This document shows, piece after piece, positions 1 to 8,004 of a stretch of DNA of 64,000 bases. The notes beneath the pieces were generated by a model. That model saw only the letters and a program-made list of their open reading frames with translations, was not told where the DNA came from and did no database searches. The stretch lies in assembly GCF_013409625.1 (NCBI RefSeq), contig NZ_JACCBF010000001.1:3165001-3229000 (forward strand). Direction: 5' to 3'. Numbering within the stretch: the stretch's first letter is position 1; every line of letters begins with the position of its first letter. Position numbers and translations under genes: made by a program. This stretch comes from Nocardioides kongjuensis (lineage in GTDB: Bacteria > Actinomycetota > Actinomycetes > Propionibacteriales > Nocardioidaceae).

Positions 1-1553
1 AGCACACCCTCGGCGACCTGCCCCGGCGCACGGCGCAGCGCGTGCCCGACAAGGTCGCCGTGATCGACGGGGACACCCGGCTGACGTTCGCCGAGCTGGA
101 CGCGTACGTCGAGCGCACGGCCGCCGCGATCACCGCGGCCGGGCTCGCCAAGGGCGACCGGCTCGCGCTGCTCAGCCACAACTGCTGGCAGTTCGCGGTG
201 CTCGACTTCGCCGCCGCGCGCGCCGGCGTCGTGCTGGTGCCGATCAACTTCATGCTCGGCGCCGACGAGATCGCGTTCATCCTCGACCACAGCGGCGCCA
301 CCGGGTTCGTCGTCGAGGACGCGCTGGTGCCGGTGGCCGACGCCGCGCTCGCCGCGGCCGCCGGCGCGCAGGTGCGGGAGCGGCGGGTGGTCCGCGTCGC
401 CGGGGACGCGGCTCCTGACGGCTGGGAGGACCTGTCCGGCTGGCTGGAGCACGAGGGCCCGGCGGTCGTCGTACCGATGGCCGACGACGACCCGGTCCGG
501 ATGATGTTCACCTCCGGCACCGAGTCGCGGCCCAAGGGCGCGCTGCTGAGCAGCCGGTCGCTGCTGTGGCAGTACGTCTCGTGTGCCCTGGACGGGTCGA
601 TGAGCGCCGACGACGTCGAGCTGCACACGCTGCCGCTCTACCACTGCGCGCAGCTCGACTGCTTCCTCGGCACCGACGTCTACCTCGGCGCCACCAGCAT
701 CATCCTGCCCGGCCCCGACCCGGCGAGGGTGCTGCGCGCCATCGCCGAGCACCGGGTCACGAAGTTCTTCGCGCCCCCGACCGTGTGGATCGGCCTGCTG
801 CGCCACCCCGACTTCGACACGACCGACCTGTCCAGCCTGCGCAAGGGCTACTACGGCGCCTCGCCGATGCCGGTCGAGGTGCTGCGCGAGCTCCAGCAGC
901 GGCTGCCCGACGTCGCGCTGTGGAACTTCTACGGCCAGACCGAGATGGCCCCGCTCGCCACGATCCTGGGCCCCGACGAGCAGCTGGCGTACGCCGGCTC
1001 GGCCGGCCGCCCGTCGATCAACGTCGAGACCCGGATCGTCGACGACCTCGACGTCCCGGTCCCGGCGGGCACCGTCGGCGAGATCGTGCACCGCAGCCCG
1101 CACGCGACGCTGGGCTACCACGACGACCCGGAGAAGACGGCGGAGGCCTTCCGTGGCGGCTGGTTCCACTCCGGCGACCTCGGCTACCTCGACGACACCG
1201 GTCACCTCTACGTCGTCGACCGCAAGAAGGACATGATCAAGACCGGTGGCGAGAACGTCGCGAGCCGGGAGGTCGAGGAGGCGATCTACACCCACCCCGA
1301 CGTCGCGGAGGTCGCCGTCTTCGGCGTCAGCCACCCGCGCTGGGTGGAGGCGGTCGCGGCGGTCGTCGTACCCCGTGCGGGGACGGACCTGTCCCCCGAC
1401 GACGTCCTCACCCACGCTCGGTCGGTGCTGGCCGGCTACAAGGCGCCCAAGTACGTCGTCCTCGCCGAGGCCCTCCCCAAGAACCCCAGCGGCAAGATCC
1501 TCAAGCGCCAGCTCCGCGACGCGCACGCCGACCTGTCGGCCGGAGAGGACTGA
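1..1553 (+). CDS. Acyl-CoA synthetase (AMP-dependent ligase), 5' end outside window
   Basis: This ANL-superfamily ligase activates a carboxylic acid as acyl-AMP and transfers it to CoA in the cytoplasm. The P-loop SGTESRPKG lies near base 515. YGQTEMAP, GWFHSGDLGYLDD, DRKKDMIKTGGEN and the C-terminal KNPSGKILKRQLRD (catalytic Lys in the last) follow in the usual order. A GTG at 42 could start the protein, but the same frame is open to the window edge and encodes a typical family N-terminus (TLGDLPRRTAQR), so the true start is probably upstream. The next gene begins one base after the stop, implying one operon with an F420-type oxidoreductase. The acid substrate cannot be deduced; the C-terminus looks like the fatty/aromatic acyl-CoA ligase branch. 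Confidence 0.9.
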   Translation, partial: HTLGDLPRRTAQRVPDKVAVIDGDTRLTFAELDAYVERTAAAITAAGLAKGDRLALLSHNCWQFAVLDFAAARAGVVLVPINFMLGADEIAFILDHSGATGFVVEDALVPVADAALAAAAGAQVRERRVVRVAGDAAPDGWEDLSGWLEHEGPAVVVPMADDDPVRMMFTSGTESRPKGALLSSRSLLWQYVSCALDGSMSADDVELHTLPLYHCAQLDCFLGTDVYLGATSIILPGPDPARVLRAIAEHRVTKFFAPPTVWIGLLRHPDFDTTDLSSLRKGYYGASPMPVEVLRELQQRLPDVALWNFYGQTEMAPLATILGPDEQLAYAGSAGRPSINVETRIVDDLDVPVPAGTVGEIVHRSPHATLGYHDDPEKTAEAFRGGWFHSGDLGYLDDTGHLYVVDRKKDMIKTGGENVASREVEEAIYTHPDVAEVAVFGVSHPRWVEAVAAVVVPRAGTDLSPDDVLTHARSVLAGYKAPKYVVLAEALPKNPSGKILKRQLRDAHADLSAGED

Positions 1554-1554
1554 C

Positions 1555-2565
1555 GTGCTCCTCGACCTGCAGCTGGACGCCCGCCCCGACGCCGTGCGCG
1601 AGCGGGCCCGGGAGCTCGCGGAGGCCGGCGCCGCCGGCCTGTTCACCTTCGAGGGGCCGCACGACGTCTTCCTGCCCCTCGCCGCCGTCGCCGGCCAGGT
1701 CGACGCCGACCTGATGACCAACGTCGCGATCGCGATGCCGCGCTCGCCGATGCACCTGGCGCACACCGCCTGGGACCTCCAGCTCATGTCGGGCGGCCGG
1801 TTCCGGCTCGGCCTGGGCTCGCAGATCCAGCCCCACGTCGAGAAGAGGTACGGCGCCCGCTGGTCCCCGCCCGCCGCGCGGATGCGCGAGATCGTCGGCG
1901 CCGTCAAGGCGATCCTGCACTCCTGGCAGTCGGGCGAACGCCTCGACTTCCGCGGCGAGCACACCACCCACACCCTGATGCCGCCGACCTTCGTCCCCGG
2001 CCCGAACCCCTACGGCCCGCCGCCCGTCCTCCTCGGCGCCCTCGGCCCCCTGATGACCCGCACCGCCGCGGAGGTCGCCGACGGCCTGCTGGTCATGCCG
2101 TTCCACAGCCACCGCCACTTCCGCGAGCGCACGCTGCCCGCGATCGCCGAGGGACTCGCGCTCGCCGGGCGGTCGGCGGCGGACTTCGCCGTGCATCCCC
2201 AGGCCATCGTGGCGATGGGCCGCACCGAGGCGCAGGTGGTTGCCGCGCGGGCGGGGGTGCGGGCCCTGCTCGCGTTCTACGGCTCCACGCCGGCGTACCG
2301 GCCCGTCCTCGAGGTCGAGGGCTGGGCCGACCTCCAGCCCGAGCTCAACCGCCTCTCCAAGACCGGCGACGTGGCCGCCATGTCCGCCCTCGTCGACGAC
2401 ACGGTGCTCGACACCCTCGCCGTCGCGGGCACGCCCGAGCAGTGCGCGGCCGAGCTCCACCGGCGCTTCGGCGGCGTCCGCGGCGTCGAGCGGGTGTGCT
2501 GCTACTTCCCCGGCTACGACCCACCGCTGGAGCAGGTCGCCGCGCTGGCTGTTGCTCTGCGCTGA
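1555..2565 (+). CDS. LLM-class F420-dependent oxidoreductase
   Basis: A 336-residue luciferase-like TIM-barrel protein, probably using coenzyme F420 like the actinobacterial TIGR03617-type group. The N-terminal barrel strands, the segment MTNVAIAMPRSPMHLAHTAWD, SGGRFRLGLGSQIQPH and the later VADGLLVMPFHSHRHF fit the family. GTG at 1555 is chosen because it follows the upstream stop by one base and because longer versions of the frame only run antisense-like through the ligase. Coupling with an acyl-CoA synthetase suggests a catabolic pair for a lipid or aromatic acid. That role is inference, and FMN instead of F420 is possible. Confidence 0.85.
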   Translation: MLLDLQLDARPDAVRERARELAEAGAAGLFTFEGPHDVFLPLAAVAGQVDADLMTNVAIAMPRSPMHLAHTAWDLQLMSGGRFRLGLGSQIQPHVEKRYGARWSPPAARMREIVGAVKAILHSWQSGERLDFRGEHTTHTLMPPTFVPGPNPYGPPPVLLGALGPLMTRTAAEVADGLLVMPFHSHRHFRERTLPAIAEGLALAGRSAADFAVHPQAIVAMGRTEAQVVAARAGVRALLAFYGSTPAYRPVLEVEGWADLQPELNRLSKTGDVAAMSALVDDTVLDTLAVAGTPEQCAAELHRRFGGVRGVERVCCYFPGYDPPLEQVAALAVALR

Positions 2566-2602
2566 CCTCGGGCGGCACCGGGTCGGGCTGTCCGTCCGCC
2601 GT

Positions 2603-2716
2603 GCTGTAACACGTAGTTCGCGGGCCCACCGGGCCCGTGTCGGCTGTAGCAGACCCGCACAGCACCCCCTTCGCGACGTCTTGGGCCCGGGAGAGCAGGA
2701 GACAACGTGTTACAGC
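2603..2716. repeat. 114-bp inverted-end repeat element, copy 1
   Basis: The element begins GCTGTAACACGTAGTTCG and ends in the near reverse complement ACAACGTGTTACAGC. Inside are a GGGCCC-rich segment and GGCTGTAGCAGACCCGCAC. The surrounding interval 2566-2897 has no credible gene. The element sits between the oxidoreductase stop and the stop of the leftward crotonase gene, i.e. at a convergent junction. A second copy follows 146 bp downstream and a diverged third copy lies at 36057-36170. Confidence 0.85.
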
Positions 2717-2748
2717 GCACCCGCCGCGCGGGCTGCCCGTCCGGCCAT

Positions 2749-2862
2749 GCTGTAACACGCAGTTCGCGCACCTACCGGGCCCGTGTCGGCTGTAGCAGAC
2801 CCGCACAGCACCCACTTCGCGACGTCTTGGGCCCGGGAGAGCAGCAGACAACGTGTTACAAG
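2749..2862. repeat. 114-bp inverted-end repeat element, copy 2
   Basis: A near-identical direct repeat of copy 1 at an offset of 146 bp. The homology starts before the element itself (GGGCTGCCCGTCCGGCC here versus GGGCTGTCCGTCCGCC before copy 1), so the duplicated unit is about 146 bp. Left end GCTGTAACACGCAGTTCG; right end reads CTTGTAACACGTTGTC on the other strand. Short frames across it are spurious. Confidence 0.85.
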
Positions 2863-2897
2863 CGCCCGGACGACCCGCCACGAGCGCGCGCGACCCC

Positions 2898-3671
2898 TCA
2901 GCCCCGGAAGGCGGGCTTCTCCTTGGCCAGGAACGCCCGGACCCCCTCGGCGAAGTCCGGGCCGCCGTAGACCTCCCGCAGCAACGGCTCCTCGTCCACC
3001 GGTGCGGTCTCGGTGATGGATGCTCGGCGGCGCAGCTGCTGCTTGGTGACCCGCAGGGTGACGGGCGAGGCCTGGAGGATCCCCTCGACCAACCCGGAGA
3101 CCTCGGCGTCGAGCGCGGCCCGGTCGGCCACCTCGGCGAGGATCGCGCCGGCGGCGTACGCGCGGTCGGCGGTGACCAGGCGCGAGGCGAGGAGCATCTC
3201 GCGGGTGAGGGACTCGCCGAAGACCTCGGCGCAGCGGTAGAGGACCGGCGAGGAGAGGGCGTTGCCGAGGGTGCGGGCGATCGGGTAGCCGAACCGGGAG
3301 GACGCGGTCGCCACGCGCAGGTCGCAGGTGGTGGCGACGGCCAGGCCGCCGCCGACGCAGACGCCGTCGATCGCGGCGACGGTGACCTGCGGGAGCGCGA
3401 ACAGGCCGTCGAGCATCTCGCGGATCCAGGTCTCGTACTCGACCGCGTCGGCCTCGAGGAAGTCGGAGATCTCGTTGCCGGCCGCGAAGGCCTTGCCGCC
3501 CTCGCCCCTGAGCACGACGACCCGCACTGACCGGTCCTCGGCCAGCTCGAGCCACAGCTCGCGCATCGCGCGGTACATCGCCTTCGTGAAGGCGTTGCGT
3601 CGCTCGGGACGGTTGAAGGTCACCTCGACCACACCGGGGTGGTCACGGTCGATCAGCAGCTCAGCACTCAC
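2898..3671 (-). CDS. Enoyl-CoA hydratase/isomerase family protein (crotonase fold)
   Basis: A 257-residue crotonase-fold protein acting on an acyl-CoA thioester. The oxyanion-hole segments GGKAFAAGNEISDF and GGGLAVATTCDL are present. The two glutamates used by classical enoyl-CoA hydratase appear replaced. The residue after GGGL is Ala, and the PE of the second motif is Pro-Ile (FGYPIARTLGN). Hydration by the standard mechanism is therefore doubtful; an isomerase, hydrolase or other crotonase reaction is equally possible. The GTG start at 3671 overlaps the upstream VanZ-like stop by 4 bases, indicating translational coupling within the leftward run 6822 to 2898. Confidence 0.85.
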   Translation of the reverse strand: MSAELLIDRDHPGVVEVTFNRPERRNAFTKAMYRAMRELWLELAEDRSVRVVVLRGEGGKAFAAGNEISDFLEADAVEYETWIREMLDGLFALPQVTVAAIDGVCVGGGLAVATTCDLRVATASSRFGYPIARTLGNALSSPVLYRCAEVFGESLTREMLLASRLVTADRAYAAGAILAEVADRAALDAEVSGLVEGILQASPVTLRVTKQQLRRRASITETAPVDEEPLLREVYGGPDFAEGVRAFLAKEKPAFRG

Positions 3672-4048
3672 GTCCGCGAGGGTACGGCGGCCAGGAGTGC
3701 GTCCCGCATCCGCGTCCGGCTGGTGAGGAGCCCGAGCCCGACACCGAGCGCGTTGGCGACCGCATCGCGCCAGTCCATCATCCGGTCGGTGGTGAGCGTG
3801 CCCTGAGCGATCTCGAGCCCGATGCCGAGCAGCACCAGTGCAGCGGCCACGGCGAGCAGCGGCCGGCCGGGACGGAACAGCTGCACCGCGGTCGACGACA
3901 GCAGCCCGTAGACCACGAGGTGCTCCCACTTGTCGCTCGCCGGTACACCGGGCGCCGGCGGCGGCGAGCCCAGCGACAGGACGACCACCGCGAGCACGAG
4001 AGCCAGCCAGGCTCCCAGCCACAGCCAGGGCAGGTGCAGCGCCTTCAC
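3668..4048 (-). CDS. VanZ-like small membrane protein
   Basis: A 126-residue integral membrane protein with about four hydrophobic segments. Its family signature is SDKWEHLVVYGLLS followed by the late IGLEIAQGTLTTDRMMDWRDAVANALG block, which is typical of VanZ-like proteins. VanZ itself gives low-level teicoplanin resistance; most homologues have no assigned role. The GTG at 4048 overlaps the rhomboid stop (4045) by 4 bases and the gene overlaps the crotonase downstream, so it is mid-operon. A longer reading frame upstream is antisense noise over the rhomboid gene. Confidence 0.8.
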   Translation of the reverse strand: MKALHLPWLWLGAWLALVLAVVVLSLGSPPPAPGVPASDKWEHLVVYGLLSSTAVQLFRPGRPLLAVAAALVLLGIGLEIAQGTLTTDRMMDWRDAVANALGVGLGLLTSRTRMRDALLAAVPSRT

Positions 4049-4614
4049 GCCGAGCGCTCGCGTACGACGAACGCGGCCACCACGCCCGCGAGAGCGCCGA
4101 ACAGGTGTCCCTGCCAGGACACGCCGGGGGTCCCGGGAAGCACGCCCCACAGCACGCCGCCGTAGACCACCAGCACACCGAGCCCGACGAGGATCTCCAG
4201 CGGCTCGTGGTCGACGAAGCCCTGCACGACCAGGTAGGTCAACCATCCGAAGATCAGCCCCGACGCCCCCAGGTGCACCGAGCTGCCTCCGGCGACCAGC
4301 CAGACCGCGAGGCCGCCGAGCAGCCAGATGACCAGGGTCGCGACGAGTCCGCGGCCGATGCCGGTGGCGAGCGTGAGGAAGCCGAGCACCAGCGCCGGCA
4401 CCGTGTTCGCGCTCAGGTGCCCCCACCCGCCGTGCAGGAGTGGCGCCGCGAGGATGCCGAGCAGGCCCTCACCGGACCGCGGCCGGATGCCCCAGCCGTC
4501 GAGCCGGTGCGAGGCGGCGACGTCGACGAGCTCGATCCCCCACAGCAGGACGACGAAGCCGACCGCACCGATCGCGGCCACCTGCCAGCCGGGCCGGGCG
4601 CGGAGGTCGCTCAC
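4045..4614 (-). CDS. Rhomboid-family intramembrane serine protease
   Basis: A 189-residue, six-helix rhomboid. The catalytic Ser is in HLGASGLIFGW (GxSG) and the partner His in SWQGHLFGALAG. The helix-2 motif GGWGHLSANTV supplies the oxyanion-side His/Asn. It would cleave transmembrane substrates in the cytoplasmic membrane; the substrate is unknown. It starts at GTG 4614, overlapping the preceding gene stop by 4 bases, and overlaps the VanZ-like gene by 4 at its end. Confidence 0.9.
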   Translation of the reverse strand: MSDLRARPGWQVAAIGAVGFVVLLWGIELVDVAASHRLDGWGIRPRSGEGLLGILAAPLLHGGWGHLSANTVPALVLGFLTLATGIGRGLVATLVIWLLGGLAVWLVAGGSSVHLGASGLIFGWLTYLVVQGFVDHEPLEILVGLGVLVVYGGVLWGVLPGTPGVSWQGHLFGALAGVVAAFVVRERSA

Positions 4615-5072
4615 GCGACGTCCCAGGTCGCGACCCAGTACTGCACGCCGTACGGCGCGTCGTCGTAGGTCACCTCCGCCTCGGCCAGCGACGGCAGCCC
4701 GGGCAGGCAGTCGGTGTCGGCCCACAGGTCGGCCGCCAGCGCAGGGTCGATCCCGTCGAAGGACACCCGGAGCGAGGCGTCGAACGCCTCCGCCCGCTCG
4801 TCGAAGTGCCCGGGCGCCTTCTCGGTGCGCTTGGCAGAGCCGTTGCCGACCACGAGCAGGCCGCTCTCGCCGTCGGCGACCACCTCGCCACCGACCGCAG
4901 CCACCAGCGCCTCGGCGACCCGCTCGCCCGAGGACCCCGACGCGACCACCCGCACCCGCGGCCCCAGCGCAGCCACCGCCGCGAGACAGGCCGCACGCAG
5001 GTCGGCGACCGGGTCCTCCAGCGAGGCGTACGACGGCAGCAGGGCCGGGACGCCCGGCACGAGCGCGATCAC
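4611..5072 (-). CDS. LigB-like (class III extradiol dioxygenase subunit B-like) conserved actinobacterial protein
   Basis: A 153-residue protein starting VIALVPGVPALLPSY. The N-terminal pattern (Val-Pro...Leu-Pro, then LRAACLAAVAAL and VRVVASG) resembles actinobacterial proteins carrying a LigB-like dioxygenase fold. The metal-binding His residues of true extradiol dioxygenases are not evident, so no catalytic activity is claimed. It is translationally coupled to the divergent FolP upstream (4-base overlap, GTG 5072) and to rhomboid downstream. Confidence 0.6.
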   Translation of the reverse strand: MIALVPGVPALLPSYASLEDPVADLRAACLAAVAALGPRVRVVASGSSGERVAEALVAAVGGEVVADGESGLLVVGNGSAKRTEKAPGHFDERAEAFDASLRVSFDGIDPALAADLWADTDCLPGLPSLAEAEVTYDDAPYGVQYWVATWDVA

Positions 5073-5926
5073 TGGATGCCCCGGATGGCGCGCAGCGGCG
5101 CTCGACGCCCGGCGATCGACCACACCATGTCCACGGTCTGCCGGGTCTCGACGACCTGGTGGACCCGGTAGATCCGGGCACCGGCGAGCGCGCAGACCGA
5201 CGTGGCGGCCAGCGTGCCGAGCAGCCGCTCGCCGACCTCGAGCCCCAGGGTCTCGCCCACGAAGTCCTTGTTGGACAACGACACGAGGACCGGCCAGCCG
5301 GTCGCGACCATCTCTCCCAGCCGGCGGGTGACCTCGAGCGAGTGGAAGGTGTTCTTGCCGAAGTCGTGGGCCGGGTCGATCACGATCGACTCCCGCGCGA
5401 CGCCCGCCTCCAGCGCCCGCTCGGCGTAGGCGACGGTGTCGGCGATCGCGGAGGCCACCACGTCGTCGTACTCGATCCGGTAGGGACGGGTCCGCGGCGT
5501 CACGCCGCCGGTGTGGGTGCAGATGATCGCGGCGTCGTGCTGCGCCGCGACGTCGACCAGCTCGGGGTCCGCGCCGCCCCACGCGTCGTTGAGGACGTCG
5601 GCGCCGGCCGCGCACACGGCGGCGCCGACCTCGGCCCGCCAGGTGTCGACCGAGATGACCAGCTCGGGGTAGGTCTCCCGCACCCGCGCGACGAAGTCGA
5701 CGACCCGGGCCTTCTCCTCGGCCGCCGAGATCTCGACGCCGGGCGCGGCCTTGATGCCGCCGATGTCGACGATCTCCGCGCCCTGCGCGACCACCTCGGC
5801 GACCCGCGCGAACGCGGCGTCCTCGGCCCAGGTGGCGCCCTTGTCGAAGAACGAGTCCGGCGTCCGGTTGACGATCGCCATCATCAGCGCCTCGTCGTCC
5901 CCGAACGCGTGCCGTCCGAGCTTCAT
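5069..5926 (-). CDS. folP: Dihydropteroate synthase-like protein (FolP2 type)
   Basis: A 285-residue TIM-barrel pterin-binding protein. DHPS landmarks are recognisable but altered. AIVNRTPDSFFDKG stands in place of the usual N-V-TPDSF-DGG, DIGGIKAAPG in place of DIGG-ESTRPG, NDAWGG in place of NDVSGG, and DPAHDFGKN in place of DPGIGFGK. The phosphate-binding Thr/Arg of the second loop are therefore missing. Mycobacterial FolP2, which also lies beside gpgS, has similar changes and is not thought to be a working DHPS. ATG 5926 overlaps the gpgS stop by one base. A canonical folP would be expected elsewhere in the genome. Confidence 0.85.
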   Translation of the reverse strand: MKLGRHAFGDDEALMMAIVNRTPDSFFDKGATWAEDAAFARVAEVVAQGAEIVDIGGIKAAPGVEISAAEEKARVVDFVARVRETYPELVISVDTWRAEVGAAVCAAGADVLNDAWGGADPELVDVAAQHDAAIICTHTGGVTPRTRPYRIEYDDVVASAIADTVAYAERALEAGVARESIVIDPAHDFGKNTFHSLEVTRRLGEMVATGWPVLVSLSNKDFVGETLGLEVGERLLGTLAATSVCALAGARIYRVHQVVETRQTVDMVWSIAGRRAPLRAIRGIQ

Positions 5927-6822
5927 CACAGGTACGCCTCCGCCGCCGGTCGCTCGAGGGTCGGTACGACGCGCTCCACCGGCTCGAGCCCGCGCAGGTA
6001 CTGTCGCAGCACCGCCTCCCCGTCGGCACCGGCCCCCGCCACGCCGGCCCGCGCGAGGGCGGCCGCGAGGATCTGGGTCGCCATGCCGCCGAGGTCGCGC
6101 AGCGCCTGGTGCCGGTGCGCCCGCACGCCGAGGTCGACCTGGGCGATGGCCCCGGGGCCGGCCCGGCGGACCGTGTCGACGAGCGCGGCCAGCTCGACGG
6201 CGTACCCGGTCGGGACCGACAGCCCGGCGAACCAGGTGCGTCGTACGGCCCACTCCCCTGCCAGCGGCTGCACCAGGCCCGCCAGGGCAGGGAACAGCAG
6301 CGCGATCAGCGGCCGCGCGACCAGCTCGGTGACCCGGCCGCCCTCGAGGGGACCGTCGGCGCCGGGACGGTCGTAGAAGCCCTTCACCAGCTGCACCTCG
6401 GGCTCGTGCAGCAGCGGGCCGAGCAGGCCGGGCACGAAGTGGGTGTCCCAGTCGTGCAGGTCGGCGTCCATGAAGACCACGAGGTCGCCCGACGTCACGA
6501 ACAGCGACTTCCACATCGCCTCGCCCTTGCCCGGGTGGGTGCCGAGGTCGGGGCGGATCTCGGCGGAGCGGTGCACCCGCGCACCGGCGGACTCCGCGAC
6601 GGCGTACGTGTCGTCGACGGAGTCGCTGTCGATCACGACCACCTCGTCGACGAGCGACACCGTGTCCATCAGTGCCGAGCGGACCCGGGACACGACGTCA
6701 CCGACGGTGGCCGCCTCGTTGCGGGCGGGTACGACGAGGCTGACGCGCTGCCCGGTAGCGGCTTTCCGCCCCAGCAGTCCCTCGAGGGCCCAGTCGTCCC
6801 AGTGGCCGGCCCGGATGCCCAT
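5926..6822 (-). CDS. gpgS: Glucosyl-3-phosphoglycerate synthase
   Basis: A 298-residue GT-A glycosyltransferase (GT81) that joins glucose from a nucleotide sugar to 3-phosphoglycerate, the first step of methylglucose lipopolysaccharide or glucosylglycerate synthesis. SLVVPARNEAATVGDVV begins the Rossmann half. DEVVVIDSDSVDDT, HPGKGEAMWKSL and the metal-binding VVFMDADLHDW follow. The product continues with the family segment WAVRRTWFAGLSVPTGY and the late HRHQALRDLGGMA. ATG 6822 lies 7 bases after TAGGTT, so the message is probably leaderless. It is the promoter-proximal gene of the leftward run ending at 2898. Confidence 0.93.
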   Translation of the reverse strand: MGIRAGHWDDWALEGLLGRKAATGQRVSLVVPARNEAATVGDVVSRVRSALMDTVSLVDEVVVIDSDSVDDTYAVAESAGARVHRSAEIRPDLGTHPGKGEAMWKSLFVTSGDLVVFMDADLHDWDTHFVPGLLGPLLHEPEVQLVKGFYDRPGADGPLEGGRVTELVARPLIALLFPALAGLVQPLAGEWAVRRTWFAGLSVPTGYAVELAALVDTVRRAGPGAIAQVDLGVRAHRHQALRDLGGMATQILAAALARAGVAGAGADGEAVLRQYLRGLEPVERVVPTLERPAAEAYL

Positions 6823-6829
6823 GCCCGTC

Positions 6830-6835
6830 AACCTA
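6830..6835 (-). promoter_or_regulatory. Leaderless -10 hexamer for gpgS
   Basis: TAGGTT on the minus strand is followed by 7 bases and then the gpgS ATG. This is the spacing expected if transcription starts at or next to the initiation codon. Confidence 0.6.
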
Positions 6836-6939
6836 CCCCGCGCATTCGAGGGTCCGATCGCCTCCCCAACCCCTGAACCCGGTGTTAGTGTCGAAGGGTC
6901 TCGGGAATTGTGGGTGCTCCCTCCCCCCTGGAGTTGGTC

Positions 6940-7128
6940 ATGTCGTTTCGCCGTTTCCGACGCAAGGTGCGCTGCGTGCTCAAGCACGGGCCTCGCGGCT
7001 GTCCGCACATCGAGCGCCACACCCGCCGCCCGCGACGACGCGCACCTGCGCAGTCGATCGAGGGGCCCGACCGGATGCCCGCGCCACCGCTGGCCCCGCC
7101 CCCACTCGGGAGGCACGCCCGCAGCTGA
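6940..7128 (+). CDS. Possible small basic protein, unknown
   Basis: A 62-residue frame starting MSFRRFRRKVRCVLKHGPRG, very rich in Arg and Pro, with two Cys and a His cluster. An ATG at 6940 is preceded by CTGGAG with short spacing, and third codon positions are mostly G/C as in neighbouring genes. No family is recognised. It sits alone between divergent gpgS and the amidase terminator side, in an otherwise empty interval 6823-7173. It could be a chance frame in GC-rich DNA. Confidence 0.35.
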   Translation: MSFRRFRRKVRCVLKHGPRGCPHIERHTRRPRRRAPAQSIEGPDRMPAPPLAPPPLGRHARS

Positions 7129-7173
7129 GCGCCCTCGACCCCCAGGCTCGTCCCCCAAGCTCGCCCCCGAGGC

Positions 7174-8004
7174 TCAGGCCCCGAGGAACGTGCGGACCGC
7201 AGTGACCACGGCCCGCGCGTAGCGACGGCGTCCCGCGTCGCTCTCCATCACCGCGGCGTCACCGGCGTCGCGCATGTTTCCGAGCTCGGCCATCACCACC
7301 GGCACGTCGGAGTGGTTGAGGGTGCCGAGGTCCGTGCGGACGTCGATCCCGTCCTCGCCGAGGTACGTCGACGGCGCGAACCCCGCGCGGACGAGCGCGT
7401 CGCGCAGCGCGAGCGCCAACCGCTCCGACGGCGCGACGACGTCGTCGGTCCAGCCGGACCGCTCGCCGGGCCTGATCACGTGGAACCCGTGCGCGGTCGA
7501 CGACCGGTTCCCGTCGGCGTGCAGGCTGATCCGCACGTCGGCCGTCGGCCCCGGCTCGCCCGGGTTGCCGATCCGCCCGCGCTCGTCGATGCACGGTCCC
7601 CACTCCGAGGCGGAGTTGTCGTCGCGTGTCATCACCACCCGCGCTCCCAGTGCACGCAGCCGGCGGCGTACCTCCACCGCCACCTGCCAGGTGAAGGTCG
7701 CCTCCGGGTAGCCGTCGTCGGTGGACGTGCCCGTCGTGTTGCAGGCCTTGTCGAAGCCGCCGGCGTCGACCAGCCGGTCGACCTCGGCCGGGAACCGCCC
7801 GTTGCCGAGCTGGTGCCCCGGGTCGAGGACGACGACGCGGCCGGCGAGCGGCTGCGGCGCGGGAGAGGGCGGCGTCGGCGCGGTCACCGACGCGCTCGGC
7901 GCCGGCTCGGTCGGCGAGGGCGCCGGCGTCCCTCCCGGGCCGTCCGTCGTGCACCCCGCCACGAGCAGCGCGACGGCGATCAGGGCAGCGGGCGCGGGAC
8001 TCAC
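7174..8004 (-). CDS. N-acetylmuramoyl-L-alanine amidase, lipoprotein
   Basis: A 276-residue secreted Amidase_3 enzyme that cleaves the MurNAc-L-Ala bond of peptidoglycan. The N-terminus is a lipoprotein signal ending LLVAGC, then a Pro/Ser/Thr-rich tether to about residue 55. The catalytic domain opens VVVLDPGHQLGNG (first Zn ligand His), continues with VMTRDDN and RISLHADGN (third ligand), and ends VVMAELGNMRD, carrying the catalytic Glu. GTG 8004 overlaps the galE stop by 4 bases, so it is expressed behind galE. Confidence 0.9.
   Translation of the reverse strand: MSPAPAALIAVALLVAGCTTDGPGGTPAPSPTEPAPSASVTAPTPPSPAPQPLAGRVVVLDPGHQLGNGRFPAEVDRLVDAGGFDKACNTTGTSTDDGYPEATFTWQVAVEVRRRLRALGARVVMTRDDNSASEWGPCIDERGRIGNPGEPGPTADVRISLHADGNRSSTAHGFHVIRPGERSGWTDDVVAPSERLALALRDALVRAGFAPSTYLGEDGIDVRTDLGTLNHSDVPVVMAELGNMRDAGDAAVMESDAGRRRYARAVVTAVRTFLGA

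Noticed and set aside
1246..2565. Longer N-terminus for the F420-type oxidoreductase
   Set aside because: The extension lies out of frame inside the acyl-CoA synthetase and is Arg/Ser-rich noise; GTG 1555 fits the family start.
2707..2970. Small ORFs across the 114-bp repeats
   Set aside because: They are produced by the repeat itself, differ between copies, and lack ribosome sites.
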